In this document: positions 6,702 through 10,955 of the stretch, piece after piece | Numbering within the stretch: position 1 is the first letter of the stretch | Layout of the letters: every line of letters starts with the position of its first letter | DNA from: Hyphomicrobiales bacterium | Lineage (GTDB): Bacteria > Pseudomonadota > Alphaproteobacteria > Rhizobiales > Aestuariivirgaceae | Assembly (NCBI GenBank): GCA_025362535.1 | Contig: JANYGE010000433.1 | Location: 1 to 10,955 of the forward strand | Length of the DNA: 10,955 bases | Direction of reading: 5' to 3' | Position numbers and translations under genes: made by a program | The notes under the pieces: generated by a model | What the model was told of the DNA's origin: nothing | Databases searched by the model: none | Seen by the model: only the letters and a program-made list of their open reading frames with translations

Positions 6702-7892
6702 TTTGAGAAAGGCCACAACCGCATCGATTTCATCTTCGCTCAGACGAGGCGTTTCACCTGGCTTGCGATCATAAGGCACTTCACCTGTGTTAACATTGGC
6801 GATGGCCGCAGGCGTTGTATCATTCAGCTTTAAAACTTTTCCATCAGCAGATTTTGGATACCACAATTCGGGATTGGTATCGCGTGTCACATAAAATGCA
6901 ACAGTATCGCGCAAATTGGTGATCGCACCATTATGGAAATAAGGTGCGGTGACGGCAATGTTGCGCAAGGTTGGCACTTTGAAAGCACCACAGAAAGACG
7001 AAAGCTCAACGCCCTCAGGCAGAATTTTCTGCAGGCCTTCGCGCTGGCACAGGCCTTCATCGAAATAGGAGGCTTTGGCATTGGCGGGAATAGCTGGATT
7101 GCGCGGCACACCAAGATTGTCATAAGTGAAATCGGTGAAGAGCCAGTCCTTCGGATTTTTTGAATCAACCGTGCCGACATGGCAGCCGAGACAATTGCCT
7201 TTTTCAGGATCTTTGAAGAGTTCGAAACCCTTGGCCTCTAGCGCGGTAAACTCGGCTTTTCCCTGCAAATAGCTGTCAAACTTCGACGAGAATGGCGCGA
7301 ATGTTGACGTGCTTTCAAATGCGGCAATGGCAATTGCGATGTTTTGCACTGTTGCGGCATCATCTTTGCTCAGGTCTTCGCCGAATACGGTTTTGTAAGC
7401 TTGCAGTGAAGGGCTGCTGCGCAGTTTGCTTGTGATCATGGCATTATCAGTATCGGCCATTTCATTTACATTGAGCAGGGGGCCATGCACTTGGTCGATC
7501 AAATTATCAGCACGGCCGTCGAAAAACAGGCCGCCGGTTGGGGTATATTCAGTTTCACCCTTGTCATTTTTTTCGCCAACGAATGAAAACGGAGGGCTGA
7601 AGGCCATGTATTTGAGTGTGGGCACATTGCGGTTACCAAATTTATCGGGTGTGCTGCCCGTGGCAATTGCTGCGATTGGTGAACCTGAATTACCCGTGAA
7701 GGCGAGAGCAGCATCATGGCAGGACGCACAAGATTGACCAGGTGGATTTGAGAGCGTGGCATCATGAAACAGGGCTTTGCCAAGTTCCTCCATGGGGCTC
7801 AGGGGTTCGGCAGAACCGCGATGTGTTGTTGCCAACACCATAAATGTTGCAATTACGCCCAAGAGTGGACGTTTTAATTTAGGAATAAACAT
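6678..7892 (-). CDS. Di-haem cytochrome c peroxidase / MauG-family protein
   Basis: The 404-residue protein is exported: residues 1 to about 28 are a Sec signal peptide ending RGSA. It carries two c-type haem sites, CASCH at 55-59 and CLGCH at 234-238, placed as in bacterial di-haem peroxidases, which reduce hydrogen peroxide in the periplasm, and in MauG, which uses peroxide to oxidise a protein substrate. Family segments FFDGRADNL (123-131), FKVPTLRNIAVTAPYFHNG (304-322) and the C-terminal VVAFLKTLT are clear. The residue aligned with the distal Met ligand of Pseudomonas cytochrome c peroxidase is Tyr334 (VAFY), as in MauG-like members. The inter-haem Trp of QFWDGRA is Phe124 here. Cys282 and Cys301 may form a disulphide. 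AAAGGGG precedes the ATG, and an inverted repeat overlies the likely promoter. The natural substrate cannot be told from sequence; no methylamine-use genes are nearby. Confidence 0.9.
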   Translation of the reverse strand: MFIPKLKRPLLGVIATFMVLATTHRGSAEPLSPMEELGKALFHDATLSNPPGQSCASCHDAALAFTGNSGSPIAAIATGSTPDKFGNRNVPTLKYMAFSPPFSFVGEKNDKGETEYTPTGGLFFDGRADNLIDQVHGPLLNVNEMADTDNAMITSKLRSSPSLQAYKTVFGEDLSKDDAATVQNIAIAIAAFESTSTFAPFSSKFDSYLQGKAEFTALEAKGFELFKDPEKGNCLGCHVGTVDSKNPKDWLFTDFTYDNLGVPRNPAIPANAKASYFDEGLCQREGLQKILPEGVELSSFCGAFKVPTLRNIAVTAPYFHNGAITNLRDTVAFYVTRDTNPELWYPKSADGKVLKLNDTTPAAIANVNTGEVPYDRKPGETPRLSEDEIDAVVAFLKTLTDTAP

Positions 7893-7908
7893 GCTAAACC
7901 CCTTTATC

Positions 7909-7948
7909 CGAGTAAATTACTCGTATATCAACTATTGCACAAGGTCAA
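7909..7948 (-). promoter_or_regulatory. Peroxidase gene promoter with overlapping inverted repeat
   Basis: On the minus strand TTGACC (7943-7948) and TATACG (7922-7927) form a candidate sigma-70 promoter with a 15-bp spacer, shorter than ideal. An inverted repeat with 7-bp arms, CGAGTAA and TTACTCG around one base, spans 7909-7923, overlapping the -10 and the start point. It ends 16 bp before the ATG, which places it where a repressor would act. The regulator is unknown. Confidence 0.5.
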
Positions 7949-7965
7949 GACATCTGGATGACGGG

Positions 7966-8003
7966 ACATAAAAAACCCGGCTCAAAGGCCGGGTTTTTTA
8001 TGT
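7966..8003 (-). terminator. Rho-independent terminator of ctrA
   Basis: A perfect 16-bp stem (7966-7981 with 7988-8003) around a 6-nt loop has a GC core (CCCGGC/GCCGGG) flanked by A6/T6 runs. It starts 15 bp after the ctrA stop. The symmetrical A and T runs allow it to work in both directions. Confidence 0.95.
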
Positions 8004-8018
8004 TCGATAATTTGCAAT

Positions 8019-8750
8019 TTATGCGATGCGCAGCAGCTCTTCTTCGTTTCCATGTTCGTGGCCTGGCATGGGTGGCGCACCTTCACGCAGCACATAGCCA
8101 CGGCCCCAGACGGTTTCGATGAAGTTTTTACCTTCGGCGGCATTGGCCAGTTTCTTGCGGAGTTTGCAAATAAACACGTCGATGATTTTCAGTTCGGGCT
8201 CATCCATGCCGCCATAGAGGTGGTTGAGGAACATTTCTTTGGTGAGGGTTGTGCCCTTGCGAAGACTGAGAAGCTCCAGCATTTGATATTCTTTGCCGGT
8301 CAAGTGAACGCGCTGGCCACCCACCTCAACGGTTTTAGTATCGAGGTTCACCAGCAGTTCGCCAGTGAGAATGACTGATTGGGCATGGCCCTTGGAGCGG
8401 CGGACAACTGCGTGGATGCGGGCCACGAGTTCATCTTTGTGGAAGGGCTTGGTCATATAATCATCGGCGCCGAAGCCGAGGCCTTTGACCTTATCTTCAA
8501 TGCCAGCAAGGCCAGAGAGAATTAGAATTGGGGTGCCAACTTTTGAAACGCGAAGTGATTTCAAAACTTCATAGCCGGACATGTCGGGCAGGTTGAGATC
8601 GAGCAGAATAATGTCGTAGTCATAGAGCTTGCCGAGATCTACACCTTCTTCGCCGAGGTCCGTGGTGTACACATTGAAGCCTTCTGACTTCAGCATCAGC
8701 TCGATGCTTTGTGCTGTGGCTGTATCGTCTTCGATCAACAAAACCCGCAT
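8019..8750 (-). CDS. ctrA: CtrA cell-cycle response regulator
   Basis: CtrA is the master transcription factor of the alphaproteobacterial cell cycle, phosphorylated through CckA and ChpT and binding TTAA-N7-TTAA sites. The 243-residue product has a receiver domain (about 1-117) with acidic pocket EDD at 7-9, phospho-accepting Asp51 in [14 protein letters not shown] and the conserved Lys in MTKPF. The C-terminal OmpR-type winged helix (about 125-227) contains the highly conserved recognition region [15 protein letters not shown] and ends in [10 protein letters not shown]. The tail ends with hydrophobic residues and Ala (LLRIA), consistent with a ClpXP-type degron. AAAGGGG lies 7 bp before the ATG. 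The gene is divergent from fliJ across a long regulatory region and ends in a strong terminator. TTAA boxes upstream suggest autoregulation, and GANTC sites suggest methylation-sensitive transcription. Confidence 0.97.
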   Translation of the reverse strand: MRVLLIEDDTATAQSIELMLKSEGFNVYTTDLGEEGVDLGKLYDYDIILLDLNLPDMSGYEVLKSLRVSKVGTPILILSGLAGIEDKVKGLGFGADDYMTKPFHKDELVARIHAVVRRSKGHAQSVILTGELLVNLDTKTVEVGGQRVHLTGKEYQMLELLSLRKGTTLTKEMFLNHLYGGMDEPELKIIDVFICKLRKKLANAAEGKNFIETVWGRGYVLREGAPPMPGHEHGNEEELLRIA

Positions 8751-8753
8751 TGC

Positions 8754-8792
8754 GAATCCCCTTTGTATGCCAACCCACCGCTGCGGTGAGTC
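8754..8792. promoter_or_regulatory. GANTC sites and inverted repeat in the ctrA leader
   Basis: GAATC at 8754-8758 lies between the ribosome-binding site and the ctrA start codon, and GAGTC is at 8788-8792. Caulobacter ctrA has a GANTC site in its P1 promoter whose methylation state times transcription. The inverted repeat CACCGC/GCGGTG (8776-8788) abuts the second site. Confidence 0.45.
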
Positions 8793-8800
8793 CGTGAAAC

Positions 8801-8827
8801 TTGGCCTTGGCCTCTTTGGCCTTGGCT
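8801..8827. repeat. TTGGCC hexamer array upstream of ctrA
   Basis: Four hexamers lie at 8801-8806, 8807-8812, 8816-8821 (all TTGGCC) and 8822-8827 (TTGGCT). They form a 12-bp unit repeated after a 3-bp spacer, a 15-bp period, about 51-77 bp upstream of the ctrA start codon. Function is unknown; a protein-binding array or a leader RNA element are both possible. Confidence 0.6.
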
Positions 8828-8835
8828 TACGAAAC

Positions 8836-8874
8836 GTTAACTCTGTTCCTTAAGATAGCCTTATAAAGGTTAAC
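8836..8874 (-). promoter_or_regulatory. Candidate CtrA autoregulatory box cluster
   Basis: Three TTAA cores occur in 37 bp: GTTAAC at 8836-8841, CTTAAG at 8849-8854 and GTTAACC (minus strand) at 8868-8874. The last has ATTA on its left at 7-bp spacing, a degenerate full site. CtrA binding to its own promoter is established in Caulobacter and rhizobia. Binding here is inferred. Confidence 0.5.
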
Positions 8875-9064
8875 AAAACCTAATCTGGCACATCTTAGTG
8901 CAACTCATCGCACCACTACATATTGTAGCGCCATGCAGATACCCACTATAGGTGGGGTGACATGGTTGACTGGCGTGGTTACTAATCTTTTTTGCGCAAT
9001 TTACTCCGTCTTAAACCTGCTCGTTCATCATATGGGCAGTTGCGACGTATTCTCTTAGCTAGTT

Positions 9065-9089
9065 GATTCGGAGAATCGTGAATAGAGTC
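9065..9089. promoter_or_regulatory. Cluster of three GANTC sites upstream of fliJ
   Basis: GATTC (9065-9069), GAATC (9073-9077) and GAGTC (9085-9089) occur within 25 bp, 60-84 bp before the fliJ start. The first two form an inverted repeat with a 3-bp spacer. This is a plausible CcrM/GcrA-responsive promoter element. Confidence 0.5.
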
Positions 9090-9148
9090 AGTGTTAAGTT
9101 TGGGTGGAACTTTTTTCGCCAGGTGTGTTTGAGTAAAGTGAGGATAAG

Positions 9149-9544
9149 ATGCGTTCACGTGATAGCCTTTTGAGGCTTAATCGATTCCGGGTGGAAGATT
9201 GCCGCAGACAAGTGGCTGATATGGATCTGATGATCCAAGACTTAATGCGAAAGCACGATGATCTCGACAATCATGTGAAGTTTGAAGAAAACCGCACTGG
9301 TGTTTCAGATGTTAACAATGTGAATTACTCTATGGCCGCCAAATCTGTGCGTGGTCGGCGCGACAATATTTTGAAAACTGTTGGTGAACTTCGTGATCAA
9401 CATGAATCCATGATTGAAAAGCTGAAAGAAGCTGAAGGCGATTTGCGCAAAGTGGAAATGCTAGTTGAAAAAGAAACGCCAACTGTAAAAACTCCCGTTA
9501 GCGCTATGGCTGCAACGTCATCCTCTCATGTTTTAGCACGCTAA
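9149..9544 (+). CDS. fliJ: FliJ-like flagellar export chaperone
   Basis: The 131-residue protein resembles the rhizobial FliJ, a cytoplasmic coiled-coil component of the flagellar type III export apparatus that works with the ATPase FliI. It starts MRSRDSLLRLNRFRVEDCRRQV, the typical FliJ beginning, and continues as a charged helical protein to about residue 115, with no membrane span or signal peptide. The ending is a short Ser/Ala/Thr-rich tail. GTGAGGA at 9138-9144 is a good ribosome-binding site. In Hyphomicrobiales a FliJ homologue is often found beside ctrA, which supports the call because FliJ sequences diverge strongly. No fliI or other flagellar gene follows; the next gene is convergent. 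GANTC sites lie in the upstream region. Confidence 0.82.
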   Translation: MRSRDSLLRLNRFRVEDCRRQVADMDLMIQDLMRKHDDLDNHVKFEENRTGVSDVNNVNYSMAAKSVRGRRDNILKTVGELRDQHESMIEKLKEAEGDLRKVEMLVEKETPTVKTPVSAMAATSSSHVLAR

Positions 9545-9560
9545 AACTCTGTTCTGAATT

Positions 9561-10289
9561 TTAAAGGCCCCCGCTCGACAAGCGGTGGGTCTTTAGTTTT
9601 TCATAATAGGGTCTTGCTTGATCTGCGATTGCTCGCAGCTCTTTGTGCAAGACGATGTTTTTAGATTGCGGTGGTGCAAAGCTCTCGGATTGCCAGACCG
9701 CATTATACCAGTGCGGTGCCCAAACGCCGTCAAATGATTTGGGGCCTTTGGGCCAGTGCAACATGGCCTCGTCAAATGAAATGCCACAGGCCGCACAAAG
9801 CTTGGTCAAAGTCTCGCGCGGATTGGCTAACACTTGATCGGCTTCAATGACAGGTGGGGCATGACCCAGATGATTGGCGACCTGATCAAAAATTTCGGCT
9901 TGTTCAACAAAGCCGATAGCCTGCAAGGAAGCTTCAGACCATTTTTGCGTGTAGCTGGCGAGCACTTGCTCCGGTGAACGGATGAGAAAGGCATTGCTGA
10001 GTTTCAAAATGAAACGGCGATCAAACCCAGGTTCCATATGATGGGTCATATGCTTTTGATAAAATATAGGCTTGGCCGCGGGTAATATGCAGGTTTCAAC
10101 AAGCTTGTCCCAATCGCATTCGGTGGCGGCGATTATGTCGTCCCGCATGGGATGATCATTGCCCCGCTGCTTGAGGGAGAAACCATAAAAGGGTTCATCC
10201 CAAGCTACACAATCAGCCCGGTTGCCAAAGGCATACATCATGGCAGTGGAAATGTTGCGTGGACCCGACCACATGGCGATATTTGTCAT
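9561..10289 (-). CDS. Sulfotransferase family protein
   Basis: The 242-residue protein resembles PAPS-dependent sulfotransferases with a P-loop-like fold. The 5'-phosphosulfate-binding loop is WSGPRNISTAMMYAF (7-21), and the 3'-phosphate-binding segment is FLIRSPEQVLASY (101-113), with the conserved Arg and Ser. A His-rich stretch YQKHMTHHM lies at 77-85. Many close relatives are annotated as sulfotransferase-like proteins without a known substrate, some next to or fused with branched-chain aminotransferases, so the acceptor cannot be named. There is no signal peptide; it is cytoplasmic. The start codon overlaps the stop of the LysE-family gene by 4 bp (ATGA), a sign of translational coupling. 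The last codons form the stem of the fliJ terminator. Confidence 0.85.
   Translation of the reverse strand: MTNIAMWSGPRNISTAMMYAFGNRADCVAWDEPFYGFSLKQRGNDHPMRDDIIAATECDWDKLVETCILPAAKPIFYQKHMTHHMEPGFDRRFILKLSNAFLIRSPEQVLASYTQKWSEASLQAIGFVEQAEIFDQVANHLGHAPPVIEADQVLANPRETLTKLCAACGISFDEAMLHWPKGPKSFDGVWAPHWYNAVWQSESFAPPQSKNIVLHKELRAIADQARPYYEKLKTHRLSSGGL
9562..9601 (+). terminator. Rho-independent terminator of fliJ
   Basis: AAAGGCCC-CCGCT (9563-9575) pairs with AGCGG-GGGTCTTT (9581-9594) around a 5-nt loop, with one bulged T (9586) and one G-T pair, followed by T5 at 9597-9601. The stem lies inside the last codons of the convergent sulfotransferase gene, so both transcripts overlap here. Confidence 0.85.
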
Positions 10290-10888
10290 TTAAGCGTTCC
10301 TGTCGAAATGAAAAACCAGATTGCGGCAAGCGCAATAGCCACAGCCAAAATGCGGCGCACGGTTTTTGCTTGTGGTGATCCAGATAGCCACCCTGCAAGG
10401 CTGCCAGAAAGCAGCGCGATCAAGCTGTGGATGATCGTTGCGATGGCAACGTAGACCGTCGTGAAAGTTATGGCCTCATACATAGGGCTGTTTGAGGCGT
10501 TAAAAAACTGGGGCAAGATTGCGCCGTAAAATAAATAGGCTTTTGGATTAAGAGCATTGCTGACAAAGCCCTGAACGAAATAAACTGAACTGGGCTGATC
10601 AACATCAAGATGGGTTTGGTCAGAATCTTGCCAAGCGTCATAGGCGAGATAGAACAGATAAAGTGTTCCAGCCCAGCGCAGAGCTGTAAGCAGAATTGGA
10701 AAAGCGCTGAGCAGTGCAGATAGTCCAATGCCTGCGATGATACCGGCGAACGCGAGGCCGATACAAATTCCCACCACGGCGGCAAGGGCGGCACCTCGCC
10801 CGCGTGTAGCGCCCAGCACAGCCAACCACGTCATGTTAGGGCCGGGGGTGAGTTCGATGAGAATTGCGGTGAGTATAAAAGGCAGCAT
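10286..10888 (-). CDS. LysE/RhtB-family amino-acid exporter
   Basis: The 200-residue inner-membrane protein belongs to the LysE/RhtB translocator family, which exports amino acids and related compounds using the proton gradient. The signature ELTPGPNMTWLAVLGATRGRGAALAAVVGICIGL lies near residues 12-45, and about six hydrophobic segments are spread to the C terminus. The NALNPKAYLFYGAILPQF region (about 111-128) is a second family hallmark. Length is standard. The substrate cannot be assigned. Its ATG overlaps the stop of the preceding gene (TGATG), and its own stop overlaps the sulfotransferase start, so three genes are tightly coupled. Confidence 0.92.
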   Translation of the reverse strand: MLPFILTAILIELTPGPNMTWLAVLGATRGRGAALAAVVGICIGLAFAGIIAGIGLSALLSAFPILLTALRWAGTLYLFYLAYDAWQDSDQTHLDVDQPSSVYFVQGFVSNALNPKAYLFYGAILPQFFNASNSPMYEAITFTTVYVAIATIIHSLIALLSGSLAGWLSGSPQAKTVRRILAVAIALAAIWFFISTGTLK

Positions 10889-10955
10889 CAGCCGAGCGAC
10901 CGCGTGGCTTCGCGTTTTGCTAATTCCTTATAGGCGTGTGAAAGTTTTTGGGTGA
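10888..10955 (-). CDS. 3' end of an unidentified gene (partial)
   Basis: Reading into the window on the minus strand, one frame stays open to a TGA at 10888-10890 and ends KELAKREATRSLG. The other two minus-strand frames hit stops. The TGA overlaps the ATG of the LysE-family gene (TGATG), as expected for genes in one operon. Only about 21 residues are visible, too few to name a family. Confidence 0.6.
   Translation of the reverse strand, partial: TQKLSHAYKELAKREATRSLG

Larger units (their letters stand above)
8751..9148. other. ctrA-fliJ divergent regulatory region
   Basis: This 398-bp gap holds no convincing gene. From the ctrA side it contains the ctrA ribosome-binding site, two GANTC sites (8754, 8788), an inverted repeat CACCGC-T-GCGGTG at 8776-8788, a TTGGCC repeat array (8801-8827), three TTAA boxes (8837-8873), two further inverted repeats (8916-8928 and 8942-8956), three clustered GANTC sites (9065-9089) and the fliJ ribosome-binding site. 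Its length and density of elements fit the multi-promoter control known for ctrA. Confidence 0.7.

Noticed and set aside
8052..8378. 108-residue plus-strand ORF antisense to ctrA
   Set aside because: Shadow of the strongly conserved ctrA frame; no ribosome-binding site or recognisable protein features.
8962..8985. Seven-codon plus-strand ORF (MVDWRGY) preceded by GGTGGGG, like a leader peptide
   Set aside because: No downstream attenuator or codon pattern supports it, and the G-rich stretch is also one arm of an inverted repeat. Chance is likely.

Overview
The window reads as a chromosomal segment of an alphaproteobacterium, most likely of the order Hyphomicrobiales (Rhizobiales). The strongest evidence is a block of cell-cycle genes: the response regulator ctrA, its histidine phosphotransferase chpT, and eipA (DUF1134), which as I recall lies next to chpT in Brucella. 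A rhizobial-type fliJ diverges from ctrA. GANTC sites (the CcrM methylation motif) and TTAACC sequences (CtrA half-sites) are concentrated in the intergenic regions. No transposase, integrase, phage gene, tRNA, rRNA or CRISPR array is visible. This looks like core chromosome rather than an accessory island.

Layout, left to right. Positions 12-3800 (minus strand) hold a three-gene run: a membrane-anchored coiled-coil protein, a 699-residue exported helical protein of unknown function, and an exported DUF3142 protein. Positions 3979-4572 (minus) hold eipA, and 4708-5490 (minus) cysQ. Divergent from cysQ, chpT runs 5599-6246 (plus), followed by a lone Flp/Fap pilin gene at 6444-6599 (plus), missed by simple ORF length cut-offs, with a strong terminator. 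Positions 6678-7892 (minus) encode an exported di-haem cytochrome c peroxidase/MauG-family protein. ctrA is at 8019-8750 (minus), with a 16-bp-stem terminator. A 398-bp regulatory region separates it from the divergent fliJ (9149-9544, plus). Positions 9561-10955 (minus) hold an overlapping run of a sulfotransferase-like gene, a LysE/RhtB exporter and the tail of an unidentified gene.

How the parts fit. ChpT carries phosphate from the CckA kinase to CtrA. CtrA then activates or represses promoters that contain TTAA-type boxes. Such boxes lie upstream of the coiled-coil operon, eipA, the pilin gene and ctrA itself. GANTC sites lie upstream of eipA, chpT, ctrA and fliJ. The picture is a local cell-cycle-controlled neighbourhood in which envelope, pilus and flagellar genes sit beside their likely regulator.

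The points most worth a second look are the uncharacterised three-gene envelope operon, a cluster of three GANTC sites within 25 bp upstream of fliJ, a TTGGCC repeat array in the ctrA leader, an inverted repeat over the likely promoter of the peroxidase gene, unusual haem-site residues in that protein, and a 17-bp tandem duplication that moved its stop codon. I did not find a clearly new defence or mobile system.
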